A DNA stretch of 64,000 nucleotides from Colwellia sp. MB3u-41 (GCF_014076845.1 NZ_JACGUT010000010.1:1-64000); one strand, 5' to 3'; positions 6,961 to 17,851 are shown, numbered from the stretch's first letter. A program made the numbers and translations. Notes: generated by a model from the sequence alone, not told the origin.

Positions 6961-9558
6961 TTAAAAAATGTCACTGTTACTGCTTTCATCAAGAGAATGT
7001 GAGCCGTCGAGTATTTCACTACTGTTGTCTTGTGTTACCGATTCGGTTGGTGCAGTACCAAACTGAAAATATTCGAAAAAGCTAGATTTATCGGTTTTAT
7101 TAGTAAGTTTACCCGTACTTTTATCAATGCGTACCGAGACGATATCAACGGGTTGAACAAAAGGTTCTTCTGGGTAATCAACCAAGGCAACTTCCATAAA
7201 CTTTATCCATGCTGGTTGTGCCGATTTTGCACCTGCTTCTCCGCCAGTAACTTGATTTTTATCAAGATTACTATTATAACGAGTTCTCCCTAAGTTTCTT
7301 CCTGGATTGTCAAAGCCAACCCAAGATGTTGTAACTAACCGACGGCTGAAGCCAGAAAACCATGCATCTTTTGATTCATTGGTTGTACCTGTTTTTCCTG
7401 CAATATCATGTCGCTTTAATGATTGGGCTCGATAGCCTGTTCCTTGCCAATAGGGTTTCATTCGCCAGTCTGAACCCCAAATTGCTGCATTTAATGCTTG
7501 TGTAACCAAGAACGCATTCTGTGGGCTTATTACTCGCGCCGCTTTGATAAGCGGGAGTGGCTCTTTCTTGGGTGATATGGCAAAAGCCTTCAAAGTGGGA
7601 GCAATACCTTGTTTAGTATTGTCTACTAGACAATATTCACAGGCAATAGCAGGATTCGCTTGGAAAAGCACTTTGCCAAAAGAATCTTCAATTCTGTCAA
7701 TTAAATAAGGTTTAATTAAAAACCCACCGTTGGCAAAGGTCGCGAATCCAGTGGCCACTTCTAGCGGTGTTAAAGATGCCGAGCCCAGTGCTAACGATTC
7801 GTTACGGGGTAATTCATTGGGTACAAAACCAAAAGCAGCTAGATGAGGAATTATTTTGTCTAATCCAACAGCTCTTAATAGTCGCACGGCAATAACATTT
7901 TTAGATTGTGCTAACGCTAATCGAACACGAATATCACCATTATAGATTGGTGGCGAATTCTCTGGACGCCAAACAACACCTGTACTTTTATCCCATTGAT
8001 TGATAGGAGCATCATTAACCAATGTTGCTAACGTAAACCCATTGTCTAAAGCAGCAGAATAAATAAAAGGTTTGATATTAGAACCTACTTGGCGTTTTGC
8101 TTGCGTTACTCGGTTAAATTGGCTTTGTTGAAAGCTAAATCCGCCAATAGCCGCTTTTATTGCGCCATTATCGGTTGATAAAGAAATTAAAGCAGAGCTA
8201 ACTTCTGGTAGCTGGCTTAATGTAAAACCTTGTGTCGTTTTAATAACAAATACCATATCTGCATAATGTAATATATCGCTGGCAATTTTAGGTGCTGCTC
8301 CTTGTTTTTCATCATTGATAAATTCGCGTGCCCATGACATACCTTGCCAAAAAATTTCACCCTCTTGCAACGTTACACGAGAATTTTTCTCAGCGCCCAA
8401 AAACTTAATCTTTGCTGACTGTTCTGAAACGCTAATAATCACGGCTGGGACTAATGTTTGATAATTTTTTACTTTTTTAAGTGCTTGGAAAACTTCATCA
8501 TCGCTGAGTTCATAGTTCTGATCTGCCGAGTTGATAAGGTTTCGGTTGGCATTAGCAATGTTTTTTTCGTTATCACTCATGTCGGATCGTAAAGAAAGAA
8601 CTGCACCTCGATAACCATGGCGTTGATCATAAGCAAGTAGATTATCTACCACTGCTTTTTTTGCTGCATTTTGTAACGTTGAATTCACGGTTAAGTAAAC
8701 ATTATAGCCACCGGTATAAGCGAGTTCCTTACCGTAGAGATCTATCATCTCTTGATGTGCCATTTCTGCAATGTAAGGTGCATTTAATTCGATTTTTGCA
8801 CTATGTCTTTTACCGGTAATAGGCGCTTGGTTTACCTTTGATAACTCAGCCAAGTTGATATATCCTGCGCTATACATACGCTGTAAAACAATGCCACGGT
8901 TAGCCTTTGCATTCTTGGGAGACCTTATGGGATTCAAGTTAGAAGGCGCTTTAGGCAAGCCAGCAAGAACAGCTATTTGCGCTAGGGTAAGGTCTTTAAC
9001 ATCCTTACCGTAATAAACTTGTGCTGCTGCGCCAAAACCAAAACTGCGATGCCCCAGTGGAATTTTGTTCATATATAGGGCGAGTATCTCATCTTTTGTC
9101 AGTAAGCTTTCAATATGAAAAGATAAAAATATTTCGCGAATTTTTCGCGTGTAAGTCACCTCACGTGACAAGAAAAAGTTTCGGGCAACTTGCATCGTAA
9201 TGGTACTGGCTCCCCCTTTATTTTTCCCCATAAGCTTGCCTAAAACTGCTCTCCCTATTCCAATGGGGTCAACACCAAAATGTAGGTAAAAACGGTCGTC
9301 TTCACTGGCTAAAATAGCATTGATAAGTTGCTGCGGAAATTCGTTAAGCGTTAGTGGGATACGTTTTTTTTCGCCAAATTGATTGATTAGCTTATTATCT
9401 GCACTAAAAATTTGCATAGGCGTTTGCCATTGCATGTCTTTTAGCGATTCCACATTGGGCAATTCACTGCGCATTGATAAATATAAAGCAACTAAAGATA
9501 AACAAGCTAATAATGTAAAAATTAGCCCGACTTTTATGAGACGTTTCAATAAATGCAC
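6961..9558 (-). CDS. mrcA: Penicillin-binding protein 1A (bifunctional transglycosylase/transpeptidase)
   Basis: An 865-residue class A PBP that polymerises and cross-links peptidoglycan in the periplasm. Short cytoplasmic N-terminus and one membrane anchor (about residues 8-28). The GT51 glycosyltransferase domain has catalytic EDDRFYLHFGVD, GGASTITMQVARN and KIREIFLSFHIE. The transpeptidase domain has SxxK as SNIK (in QVGSNIKPFIYSAAL), SxN as SKN and KTG as AGKTGTTNESKDAW. An OB-like insertion lies between them. All catalytic motifs are intact. It is divergent from pilM, the standard neighbour in gammaproteobacteria. Confidence 0.96.
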   Translation of the reverse strand: MHLLKRLIKVGLIFTLLACLSLVALYLSMRSELPNVESLKDMQWQTPMQIFSADNKLINQFGEKKRIPLTLNEFPQQLINAILASEDDRFYLHFGVDPIGIGRAVLGKLMGKNKGGASTITMQVARNFFLSREVTYTRKIREIFLSFHIESLLTKDEILALYMNKIPLGHRSFGFGAAAQVYYGKDVKDLTLAQIAVLAGLPKAPSNLNPIRSPKNAKANRGIVLQRMYSAGYINLAELSKVNQAPITGKRHSAKIELNAPYIAEMAHQEMIDLYGKELAYTGGYNVYLTVNSTLQNAAKKAVVDNLLAYDQRHGYRGAVLSLRSDMSDNEKNIANANRNLINSADQNYELSDDEVFQALKKVKNYQTLVPAVIISVSEQSAKIKFLGAEKNSRVTLQEGEIFWQGMSWAREFINDEKQGAAPKIASDILHYADMVFVIKTTQGFTLSQLPEVSSALISLSTDNGAIKAAIGGFSFQQSQFNRVTQAKRQVGSNIKPFIYSAALDNGFTLATLVNDAPINQWDKSTGVVWRPENSPPIYNGDIRVRLALAQSKNVIAVRLLRAVGLDKIIPHLAAFGFVPNELPRNESLALGSASLTPLEVATGFATFANGGFLIKPYLIDRIEDSFGKVLFQANPAIACEYCLVDNTKQGIAPTLKAFAISPKKEPLPLIKAARVISPQNAFLVTQALNAAIWGSDWRMKPYWQGTGYRAQSLKRHDIAGKTGTTNESKDAWFSGFSRRLVTTSWVGFDNPGRNLGRTRYNSNLDKNQVTGGEAGAKSAQPAWIKFMEVALVDYPEEPFVQPVDIVSVRIDKSTGKLTNKTDKSSFFEYFQFGTAPTESVTQDNSSEILDGSHSLDESSNSDIF

Positions 9559-9743
9559 TAAATTATTCTCTCAATATTGGACAAAAAAACGATTAATAAC
9601 GCTAGTATATCCTGTAAAAGCATGTAATAAATGTATTTATCCCAAGTTTGTGCCTAATATATAGCAATACAATTAAGATTATTTTAATTTATTTATTTAT
9701 TTGGTGTTGTTATTGGTAAATTTATTCATATTAGTAGGATGTT

Positions 9744-10823
9744 ATGCTCAGTAATTTTTTAAAAAAAAATACATCTTTGATACTTGGTATTGATATTGGT
9801 TCTCATGCAATAAAAGCGGTTTTGCTCGGTCAAGGTGATAATGGATATATTCTCGAAGCATTAGCAACAGAAGTTATGCCTCGTGGGGCTATTATTGACC
9901 GAGAAATCCAAGATATTGATGCTGTTGGCAAAGTTGTCGCTAAAATAAGAAAAGAGATTACCTCTTCAGTGAAGTTAGCTGCGGCGGCAGTTTCTGGACA
10001 AACAGTTATCACTAAAGTTATCTATATGGATGTTAATTTGTCTGAGTACGAACTTGCCAGTGAAATTGAAATTGAAGCGGACAGTTTAATTCCCTACCCT
10101 TTAGATGAAGTTAGCTTAGACTTCGAAAAACTTGATATTAATGAGGCCGATCCCTCCAAGGTTAATGTTTTATTAAGTGCGGCACGTACTGAGTCAGTAG
10201 AAGCGAGAGTTGCTGCTTTAGAGTTAGGAGGATTTCAAACTAAAGTGATTGATGTAGAGTCATATGCAGTGAGTCGGGCTTATGATCTTAGTCTGTCGCA
10301 ATTGCCTGATGATGCAAAAGATAAAATTGTTGCTATTGTTGATGTGGGAGCCGTGATGACACTCTTTTCTGTCACGGATGCGGGAACGCATATTTATAGC
10401 CGTGATCAACTCTTTGGTGGCGAGCAATATACCCGTTCAATTGTCTCTTATTACAATCTAACATTTGAAGAAGCGGAACACGCAAAAATAACTAATGACT
10501 TACCACCTAATTATACCTTTGAAGTTTTAGGGCCCTTTCATACCATTTTTACTCAGCAAATTCGTCGGGCAATTCAAATGTTTTTAACCTCCAGTGGTAA
10601 AAATAAAATAGATTATCTTATTGTTTCTGGTGGCAGTGCTAATGTAGAAGGTCTCGAAGCACTGCTAACTGAAGAGCTAGGCATTCATACCTTTATCGCC
10701 AACCCATTTAAATCGATGTCTGTTGTAAAAAGTATTGATCAAGAAATGCTCGATAAAACCGCTGCTCAATACATGGTGGCAGCAGGTTTAGCATTGAGGA
10801 GCTTTGTGCCATGGCATTTATAA
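9744..10823 (+). CDS. pilM: Type IV pilus assembly protein PilM
   Basis: A 359-residue actin-like ATPase-fold protein on the cytoplasmic face of the inner membrane. N-terminal LGIDIGSHAIKAVLL is the phosphate-1 motif; IVDVGAVMTLFSV and LIVSGGSANVEGLEALL are the later actin-fold nucleotide motifs. It binds the short cytoplasmic tail of PilN and links the alignment complex to the pilus motor. First gene of pilMNOPQ; its end overlaps pilN by 13 bases, so translation is likely coupled. Confidence 0.96.
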   Translation: MLSNFLKKNTSLILGIDIGSHAIKAVLLGQGDNGYILEALATEVMPRGAIIDREIQDIDAVGKVVAKIRKEITSSVKLAAAAVSGQTVITKVIYMDVNLSEYELASEIEIEADSLIPYPLDEVSLDFEKLDINEADPSKVNVLLSAARTESVEARVAALELGGFQTKVIDVESYAVSRAYDLSLSQLPDDAKDKIVAIVDVGAVMTLFSVTDAGTHIYSRDQLFGGEQYTRSIVSYYNLTFEEAEHAKITNDLPPNYTFEVLGPFHTIFTQQIRRAIQMFLTSSGKNKIDYLIVSGGSANVEGLEALLTEELGIHTFIANPFKSMSVVKSIDQEMLDKTAAQYMVAAGLALRSFVPWHL

Positions 10824-11401
10824 ATTTACTCCCATGGCGTGAAGAAGCCGAGAAAGCTAAACAACGTGAATATTTCACATTATTGACGGTTGTTGCCGTT
10901 GTCGCTTTCGCGTTAGTCTTCGCGGTTAGCCAATTTTATCAAATGCGTGTAGATGGTCAAAACTCACGGAATCAGTTTTTAAAAACTGAAATTAAACTTT
11001 TAGATGCACGTATTATAAAAATCAAAAATTTAAAAGAAAAGAAAAAAGAGTTACAAAAAAGAACTGAAGTGGTGGAACAGCTTCAGAGAAGCAGAAATGT
11101 TGGTACACAAGTACTTGATGAAATAGCAAAAATAGTACCAACAGGTGTTTATTTAACACGTTTAGAGAAACAAGGTAATAGCATTAAAATTATTGGAAAA
11201 AGTGAGTCAAATAACCATTTAGCGAATATGATTCGAGAAATAGAAAGCTCGCTGTTATTTACTGATGCCATTCTAGAATCTATTACCACCAATGAAGCAA
11301 ACAACAAACTCCTTAGTGACTTTAAAATGCGTGTGCGTATTAAAGGTTTATTAAATAGCATAGAAGACGGGAAAACGGTCAATGACGGAGATAAATCATG
11401 A
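10811..11401 (+). CDS. pilN: Type IV pilus assembly protein PilN
   Basis: A 196-residue bitopic inner-membrane protein. Its first residues MAFINLLPWREE carry the conserved INLLPWR motif that docks on PilM. One membrane segment (about 22-42) is followed by a charged coiled coil (about 50-95) and a ferredoxin-like periplasmic domain. It pairs with PilO in the alignment complex. Overlaps pilM at its start and pilO by four bases at its end. Confidence 0.95.
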   Translation: MAFINLLPWREEAEKAKQREYFTLLTVVAVVAFALVFAVSQFYQMRVDGQNSRNQFLKTEIKLLDARIIKIKNLKEKKKELQKRTEVVEQLQRSRNVGTQVLDEIAKIVPTGVYLTRLEKQGNSIKIIGKSESNNHLANMIREIESSLLFTDAILESITTNEANNKLLSDFKMRVRIKGLLNSIEDGKTVNDGDKS

Positions 11402-12006
11402 ACATAGATTTAACTCAATTCTTTGAACAATTTGAAGGTTTAGAAGCCGACAATATTGGGCAATGGCCAAAAGCCGCGAAGATAACCTTGGCTATTTTTA
11501 TAGCGTTAGTGGTTTTGGCGCTAGGATATTTCCTATTAATAAATAGTAAAATAACCACACTTGACAATTATGTGGCAGAAGAAGTCTCACTAAAACGCCA
11601 ATATCAAATAAAATATCATGTGGCTGCTAATCTAGAATTATTTGAACAACAAATGATAGAAGCAGAGGCCTTATTCGCCAATCAATTAAGGCGTTTACCT
11701 GAAAGTCATGAAACGCCAGGTTTACTTGACGATATAACTTTTGTAGGGACAACAAGTGGGTTGAAGTTTGTGAAACTCAATTGGCAGCCAGAGATAGCAC
11801 GTGAAATTTATATTGAGCTTCCTATTGATATTGAAGTGGTGGGTTCGTACCATGAGTTTGGTAATTTTGTTAGTAAAATAGCAGGGTTACCTCGCATTGT
11901 TACTTTGCATGATTTTGACGTACATATAAATAAAATGGCCAATGGTTTACTGAGTTTAAAACTACAGGCAAAAACTTATCGTTATAGAGAGGCTGAAGAA
12001 AAATGA
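11398..12006 (+). CDS. pilO: Type IV pilus assembly protein PilO
   Basis: A 202-residue inner-membrane protein: cytoplasmic N-terminus with IGQWPKAAK, a membrane segment (about 28-48), coiled coil, then a periplasmic domain with LPESHETPGLLDDI and EVVGSYHEFGNFVSKIAGLP, typical of the family. Forms a heterodimer with PilN and contacts PilP. Four-base ATGA overlaps join it to pilN and pilP. Confidence 0.95.
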   Translation: MNIDLTQFFEQFEGLEADNIGQWPKAAKITLAIFIALVVLALGYFLLINSKITTLDNYVAEEVSLKRQYQIKYHVAANLELFEQQMIEAEALFANQLRRLPESHETPGLLDDITFVGTTSGLKFVKLNWQPEIAREIYIELPIDIEVVGSYHEFGNFVSKIAGLPRIVTLHDFDVHINKMANGLLSLKLQAKTYRYREAEEK

Positions 12007-12542
12007 AAAAATCAGCATTACTTATAATGGTTCTTATTGGTGCGAGTGGCTGTTTTGATGATACGAGTGATTTAAGGACTCATATCACTACAGTGCAATC
12101 AAAGACGCTAAATGTCATTGAGGCAATGCCAGCCATATCAACGTTTGGTCACTTTGATTATTCAGCTCAAGCATTAAGAAGCCCATTTGATAAACCAGAA
12201 GCTGAAGCTATTCAGCAGAAGATTCAACAGATGTCGGGCTGTTTAAGTCCGGATCCTCGTCGACGCAAGCAACCCCTGGAAAAGTATCCACTGAGTAATT
12301 TATCAATGCGAGGCACTTTAGGTGAACAAGATGTTATTTGGGCGCTTGTAGAAGCTTCTGATGCAACATTACATAGAGTCGCGGTCGGTAGTTACTTAGG
12401 ACTGAATAATGGTCATATTACGACGGTTAGTCCATTTGATGTTAAAGTTATCGAGTTAATTTCTGATGGCGCAGGTTGTTGGGTAGAACGAGAAACGACG
12501 ATTAAAATGATCAAATCAGGTACAGAGGGGCAAGAGAAGTAA
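12003..12542 (+). CDS. pilP: Type IV pilus lipoprotein PilP
   Basis: A 179-residue inner-membrane lipoprotein; signal peptide with lipobox IGASGC (acylated Cys about residue 17). The mature part has the proline-rich segment (RSPFDKPEAEAI) and the beta-sandwich region LSNLSMRGTLGEQDVIWALV that links the PilN/O platform to the PilQ secretin. Its stop overlaps the pilQ start by one base. Confidence 0.95.
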   Translation: MKKSALLIMVLIGASGCFDDTSDLRTHITTVQSKTLNVIEAMPAISTFGHFDYSAQALRSPFDKPEAEAIQQKIQQMSGCLSPDPRRRKQPLEKYPLSNLSMRGTLGEQDVIWALVEASDATLHRVAVGSYLGLNNGHITTVSPFDVKVIELISDGAGCWVERETTIKMIKSGTEGQEK

Positions 12543-14599
12543 TGTTGCTATTTAATAAAATGAAAAGTCACCACTTAATTCCATTGGCGATAACCCGAAG
12601 TGTTGTCGCTGTAATTATGCTTTATTCGTTTGCTATTTCAGCATGGTCTAGTGATCTCATTGGTATCAAATATAACACTTTACAAAATGACGAAATACAA
12701 TTGCAGTTTGAATTGACAAAAGAAATTGTCAACCCACCTGAAATGAAAACGGTGATGAATCCTGCTCAAATTAAAATCACTTTTGATGCTGATAATTTCA
12801 ATAAAAACTTACTAAAAACCTCTGTTGAACATGCGGGTGTTAGCCATATTAGTGTTCAAAGACTCGCTGGCAAAGTTGTTGCAACCGTGCATTTAGATCA
12901 ACTTTCTGTTTTCGATATTCAACAAAATGGAAATTTATTTTCGTTAATTCTGAATAAAGCTATTGGTGATTCTCCGGTTACTCAGGTAAACCCATTAGGC
13001 CATAACTTCATTAATAACATTGATTCGATAGACTTTCGTAAGGGTGATAATGACGAAGCACAAATACTTGTTTACCTTGATGATAGTATGGTTGCCGTTG
13101 ATGTCACTGATAAACTTGGCAAATTGTACATCGAATTTCATAATACACAAATTATCGACGACTTAATTTATAAATTAGATGTTATTGACTTCGGTACCTT
13201 AGTCACGGGCATTGAAACGTTTAAAAAAGGGCGCAATGCAAAACTGATTGTAGATATCAATAGTGACTTTACCTTTAAACATCAACAGCTTAATAACGTT
13301 TTTTCATTGGTTGTTGTTAAGAATGATAAGGCGCCTGGCTATTTAGAAGAAGATGCTGACTTTAGTGGACGAGCTATTTCTTTGAATTTTCAAGATATTT
13401 CAGTTAGAACCGTTTTACAAATAATAGCTGATTATAACGGCTTTAATTTAGTCACTAGCGACAGTGTTTCTGGTAATGTGACCTTGCGTTTAGATGGTGT
13501 TCCATGGGATCAAGCCCTTGATATTATATTAAAAGTGAAAGGCTTAGATAAGCGCATGGAAGGCAATATATTAATGGTTGCCCCCAGTGATGAACTTTCA
13601 GCTCGTGAAGCTCGTGACTTACAAGCAAAACAACAAGTTGCTGAGCTTGCGCCGTTATATTCAGAATATGTACAAGTAAATTATGCCAAAGCAACTGACT
13701 TTGCTAACCTCATTAAAAATGATGAAAACAGTATTTTATCAACGCGTGGGAGTGTCAGTGTTGATGAACGAACGAATACCTTATTAATACGTGATACAGC
13801 TAAAAGTATTGAAGATATTAAGCGAATGGTAAATGTTTTAGATATCCCTGTACGCCAAGTTATTATAGAAGCGCGTATGGTAACTGTTAAAGACAGTATT
13901 AATGAAGAGTTAGGTATACGTTGGGGGGTGACTGATACTGACGGCGAATATGCCGGTTCTGGCTCGTTAGAGGGAGCTAGTTCTGCAGCAAGTGGCTTGG
14001 TACCTAATTTAGCTGACCGATTAAATGTTAACTTACCGGTAGCCAATCCTGCGGGAAGTATTGCTTTTCAAGTGGCTCGATTAGCAGATGGCTCTATTCT
14101 AGATCTTGAGCTAAGTGCAATGGAGAAAGAAAATAAAGGTGAAATCATTGCGAGTCCACGAATTACTACGGCTAATCAAAAACAGGCCTACATTGAGCAG
14201 GGTGTTGAGATCCCTTATCAAGAGGCATCTTCAAGTGGTGCAACGTCAACACAGTTTAAAAAAGCCGTGCTTAGTTTAACTGTTACACCACATATTACAC
14301 CAGACGATCGTATCATCCTTGATTTAGTTGTTACTCAAGATACGGTATCTGATGTTCAAAATGGTCAAGCACCTGCAATTGACACGCAAAGAATCGGTAC
14401 ACAGGTGTTAGTAAACAATGGTGAAACAATTGTACTCGGTGGTATTTATCAACAAGCAATTATCAGTACCGTATCAAAAGTACCTGTTTTAGGCGATATT
14501 CCCTATTTCGGTTGGTTATTTAGAAATAGCAACAACTTTAATGAGAAAAAAGAACTATTAATTTTTGTGACACCGCGCATCGTAACTGAGCGTTTTTAA
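12542..14599 (+). CDS. pilQ: Type IV pilus secretin PilQ
   Basis: A 685-residue outer-membrane secretin through which the pilus exits. After a signal region (to about residue 38) come AMIN-type repeats (about 40-250), the secretin/TonB short N-terminal domain (about 275-345, ISLNFQDISVRTVLQIIADY), an N1-type domain (VQVNYAKATDFANLIK), and the C-terminal secretin domain with VPVLGDIPYFGWLFR and KELLIFVTPRIV. Only the usual gene set is present in this operon; prepilins are elsewhere. A gap of 157 bases separates it from aroK. Confidence 0.96.
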   Translation: MLLFNKMKSHHLIPLAITRSVVAVIMLYSFAISAWSSDLIGIKYNTLQNDEIQLQFELTKEIVNPPEMKTVMNPAQIKITFDADNFNKNLLKTSVEHAGVSHISVQRLAGKVVATVHLDQLSVFDIQQNGNLFSLILNKAIGDSPVTQVNPLGHNFINNIDSIDFRKGDNDEAQILVYLDDSMVAVDVTDKLGKLYIEFHNTQIIDDLIYKLDVIDFGTLVTGIETFKKGRNAKLIVDINSDFTFKHQQLNNVFSLVVVKNDKAPGYLEEDADFSGRAISLNFQDISVRTVLQIIADYNGFNLVTSDSVSGNVTLRLDGVPWDQALDIILKVKGLDKRMEGNILMVAPSDELSAREARDLQAKQQVAELAPLYSEYVQVNYAKATDFANLIKNDENSILSTRGSVSVDERTNTLLIRDTAKSIEDIKRMVNVLDIPVRQVIIEARMVTVKDSINEELGIRWGVTDTDGEYAGSGSLEGASSAASGLVPNLADRLNVNLPVANPAGSIAFQVARLADGSILDLELSAMEKENKGEIIASPRITTANQKQAYIEQGVEIPYQEASSSGATSTQFKKAVLSLTVTPHITPDDRIILDLVVTQDTVSDVQNGQAPAIDTQRIGTQVLVNNGETIVLGGIYQQAIISTVSKVPVLGDIPYFGWLFRNSNNFNEKKELLIFVTPRIVTERF

Positions 14600-14650
14600 A
14601 CAAGTTTGTGAGTTACTGAGTAATTTCATTTTATTTTCGTCTTAGTTAAC

Positions 14651-14680
14651 TTGCAATTTACACCGAACAATTGCGATAAT
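14651..14680 (+). promoter_or_regulatory. Possible promoter for aroK-aroB
   Basis: TTGCAA (14651-14656) and GATAAT (14675-14680) are 18 bases apart. A small hairpin GAGGG..CCCTC lies at 14701-14713, between this promoter and the aroK start. Confidence 0.35.
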
Positions 14681-14756
14681 TACGGCCTCAAAATTTTCGG
14701 AGGGGGTTCCCTCATATTTGTAAACGTAATTATTTATACGAGCTGAAGTTAATCTA

Positions 14757-15275
14757 ATGGCAGAAAAACGTAATATTTTCCTTATCGGGCCTATGGGCGC
14801 TGGTAAAAGTACAATTGGTAGAGAATTAGCTGACAGGCTACATCTTGAATTTTTTGATTCTGATCAGGAAATAGAGCGCCGAACAGGTGCAGATATCGCA
14901 TGGGTTTTTGATCTTGAAGGCGAAGAAGGCTTTCGTAAAAGAGAAGAAGGTGTGATTGAAGACCTCAGCGAGAAGCAAGGTATTGTTTTAGCTACAGGCG
15001 GTGGTTCAGTAATAAGCACACAAGTACGTAATCGTCTATCAGCAAGAGGCATAGTTGTTTATTTAGAAACAACCATAGACAAGCAAGTGGCACGTACACA
15101 GCGTGATCGTAAACGTCCATTATTGCAAACCTCAGAAGAGCCACGCACCGTACTTGAAAATCTTGCAGTAGAACGCAATCCTTTATACGAAGAAATTGCT
15201 GACGTTATTGTAAAGACTGATGATCAAAGTGCTAAAGTTGTTGCCCATAAAATTGTTGAGCGCTTAGATTTCTAA
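14757..15275 (+). CDS. aroK: Shikimate kinase I
   Basis: A 172-residue P-loop kinase that phosphorylates shikimate with ATP, step five of the shikimate pathway. P-loop [12 protein letters not shown], shikimate-binding [11 protein letters not shown] and FRKREEGV, the Gly-rich ATGGGSV, and lid region RDRKRPLL are all present. The position pilQ-aroK-aroB-damX-dam is conserved in gammaproteobacteria, which supports aroK rather than aroL. Confidence 0.96.
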   Translation: MAEKRNIFLIGPMGAGKSTIGRELADRLHLEFFDSDQEIERRTGADIAWVFDLEGEEGFRKREEGVIEDLSEKQGIVLATGGGSVISTQVRNRLSARGIVVYLETTIDKQVARTQRDRKRPLLQTSEEPRTVLENLAVERNPLYEEIADVIVKTDDQSAKVVAHKIVERLDF

Positions 15276-15308
15276 AAGCGAGTAAGCACTCAAAAAAAAG
15301 ATCCCAAA

Positions 15309-16373
15309 ATGACAACGCTAAAGGTTGAACTCGGCACACGCAGTTATCCCATCTATATTGACAGCGGACTATTAAATAATAATAGTCTGCTAACTCAACA
15401 CATCCGTGGAAAACGGATATGTATCGTTTCTAATAATATTGTTAAACCGTTATATCTTGCTACTTTAAAAGCAAAGCTAGCGGATTTTCAAGTTGATGAA
15501 ATTATACTGCCAGATGGTGAAGCCCAAAAATCATTAGCAAATTTTGATGTGATTATGTCGCATTTACTTGCCAATGGTCACGGTCGAGATTCTACTTTAA
15601 TCGCGTTAGGTGGTGGTGTGATTGGTGATATTACTGGCTTTGCTGCAGCATGTTATCAACGAGGTATTAATTTTATTCAAGTACCTACAACATTACTTTC
15701 ACAAGTCGATTCTTCTGTCGGTGGTAAAACGGCGGTCAATCATCCCTTAGGTAAAAATATGATCGGCGCTTTTTATCAGCCGAAAGCCGTACTTATTGAT
15801 ATTGATAGTTTAGTTACACTGCCTATTCGCGAATTTAATGCGGGCATGGCTGAGGTCATTAAGTACGGTATTCTAGGTGATAGTGATTTCTTCACTTGGT
15901 TAGAAAAAAACATTAAAAAAATAAAATCAGGGGATAAAAACACCCTAATTGAAATGATTAAAACCTGTTGTCAATGTAAAGCTGACATTGTTGCGGCTGA
16001 CGAAACTGAAGCAGGTATTCGTGCATTATTAAATCTAGGTCATACATTTGGCCATGCTATAGAAGCTGACCAGGGCTACGGGAACTGGCTTCATGGCGAA
16101 GCTGTTGCTACTGGCATGGTACTTGCCTCTAAGTTATCAGTAGCAATGAATTTGCTTGAAGCGTCAGATCTTCGTCGCATTGAAACATTAATTGCCGCGT
16201 TTGATTTACCACTAAAAGCTCCTGAAAATATGGGGTTTGAAGAATTCATTTGTCACATGCGTCGTGATAAAAAGAATTTAGCAGGTGTATTACGCTTAAT
16301 TGTACCCACCGCTATTGGTCAATCAGAAATGCGCGATGATATTAGTGAGGACATGCTTCAGCAAATTCTGTAA
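15309..16373 (+). CDS. aroB: 3-dehydroquinate synthase
   Basis: A 354-residue NAD- and metal-dependent enzyme making 3-dehydroquinate from DAHP, step two of the shikimate pathway. NAD site [17 protein letters not shown], substrate region [20 protein letters not shown], metal ligands E in MAEVIKYG and H in [11 protein letters not shown] and [11 protein letters not shown]. Follows aroK by 33 bases, same transcript. Confidence 0.97.
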   Translation: MTTLKVELGTRSYPIYIDSGLLNNNSLLTQHIRGKRICIVSNNIVKPLYLATLKAKLADFQVDEIILPDGEAQKSLANFDVIMSHLLANGHGRDSTLIALGGGVIGDITGFAAACYQRGINFIQVPTTLLSQVDSSVGGKTAVNHPLGKNMIGAFYQPKAVLIDIDSLVTLPIREFNAGMAEVIKYGILGDSDFFTWLEKNIKKIKSGDKNTLIEMIKTCCQCKADIVAADETEAGIRALLNLGHTFGHAIEADQGYGNWLHGEAVATGMVLASKLSVAMNLLEASDLRRIETLIAAFDLPLKAPENMGFEEFICHMRRDKKNLAGVLRLIVPTAIGQSEMRDDISEDMLQQIL

Positions 16374-16397
16374 TTTTTAATACAGAACAGGTGAACC

Positions 16398-17762
16398 ATG
16401 TCTGCACAAGCACAAGCACATGCCATAGAATATAATGCTCCCCAAAGTGTTACCACGATTAGCGCCAATGCGCGTGTTGACTATATTTTACGCTTTTCAA
16501 AGCATGCTGTATTGGTTGTCGACCAAGACGCTAATGTTTATTCTCAAGTAGCGAGTCAGTTTCTTGGCTCTTTGGGTAATGATCATAATGCAGCTTTTAT
16601 TGCTATTTCACCTAAATTAAACGATATACAAATTCGTTGTCGTATTGTTGAACAACTCTTCGTTGATACTTTATTTGATCCCGAACAGTCATTGGCTGTT
16701 AGCGTGATCAATTTAGCGAAGCAAGAAAAACAAACGATTGATATTGTGATAGAGCACGCTCAGTTTTTATCAGTACAGATTTTGCATGAATTATGTCAAT
16801 TAACAGACATTGCTAAAAAAGCCAATTATGCCATTAGCGTTCTTATGCTAGGCACACCCCAAGCAGGGTTGACACTTGCGAAAAATAAATCATTATTTCA
16901 TAAAAAAATATCGGTATTATCGGGTCAAACAGGACAATTATTAACGTTGAGTTCAAAAGCATTTAAAGGTAACTCATCCTTTTTTAAATTCAATCGATTC
17001 ACAAAGTGGACCATGGCTTTTATAGGGTTTGTCATTTGTTTAGCGTTCACAGGTTATTGGTTGTTTCAACAAGATGTTTTTAGTGTAAATACAAAGCTTA
17101 AGTTACAAGAGGTGACGTCAAATTCCACCAGTATTATTTCAGCTTACAGTAAGAAAAACCTGAGCACATCGGCAGAAGTTGAAGACATTTTTATCTCTTT
17201 AACTGCAAATGAACAAACAGTAAAACAAAGAACAAACGTCCCCGCCAAGCCTACAGATATTGTTAAAGCGATTATGAACCCTGAAAGTACCGCGACTGAG
17301 TTAATAGCACCAAAATTAGTCAATAAAACCAAACGCTTTGAGTCTTTTTTGGATAAAAAACAAAAAAAAATAGCACCAATATTAACTTTAGTCGCCGCTG
17401 TATCAGGCGATGTGCAGAGTAAAATACCTAAAAGTAATATTGGCTTAATTGAAAGTGTGGGTGCTAAAGCCAACTATTATAAGAGTGAACAGACTGGATT
17501 TGTTATTCAAATTGCTGGATTTACGCGTCTCCCCGTCTATCAAGAATTTATACCTGACTTTAAAGATATAAACATTAAGAGCTACTATAGGCTCTTTAAT
17601 CAACAAACTATGCTAATGATCACCTCAGAGGTTTTTAAAACTCGTTTAACGGCTGAAAAAGCTGTTACATTACTGCCAAGTAGCATTCAGGTGCATCAAC
17701 CTTGGGTAAAGTCGGTTGAAGCAATTAATAATGAAATCAATGCTTATCAACGCTCCCAATAA
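16398..17762 (+). CDS. damX: DamX-like SPOR-domain cell division protein
   Basis: A 454-residue bitopic protein. The N-terminal part (about 25-190) resembles the AAA-like region of DamX but has no clear Walker A motif. One membrane segment lies at about 203-222 (MAFIGFVICLAFTGYWLF). After a low-complexity linker the last 80 residues form a SPOR domain (GFVIQIAGFTRLPVYQEF through VHQPWVKS), which binds denuded septal peptidoglycan. Placement between aroB and dam is diagnostic. Confidence 0.9.
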   Translation: MSAQAQAHAIEYNAPQSVTTISANARVDYILRFSKHAVLVVDQDANVYSQVASQFLGSLGNDHNAAFIAISPKLNDIQIRCRIVEQLFVDTLFDPEQSLAVSVINLAKQEKQTIDIVIEHAQFLSVQILHELCQLTDIAKKANYAISVLMLGTPQAGLTLAKNKSLFHKKISVLSGQTGQLLTLSSKAFKGNSSFFKFNRFTKWTMAFIGFVICLAFTGYWLFQQDVFSVNTKLKLQEVTSNSTSIISAYSKKNLSTSAEVEDIFISLTANEQTVKQRTNVPAKPTDIVKAIMNPESTATELIAPKLVNKTKRFESFLDKKQKKIAPILTLVAAVSGDVQSKIPKSNIGLIESVGAKANYYKSEQTGFVIQIAGFTRLPVYQEFIPDFKDINIKSYYRLFNQQTMLMITSEVFKTRLTAEKAVTLLPSSIQVHQPWVKSVEAINNEINAYQRSQ

Positions 17763-17851
17763 TAAGCTAATCAGGATACAATCCGTTTTCTTTTTTAAAC
17801 GTCTATTTAAGCGTCATACTTAAATAATGAGTTGTAAGGCAAATGGGTTAA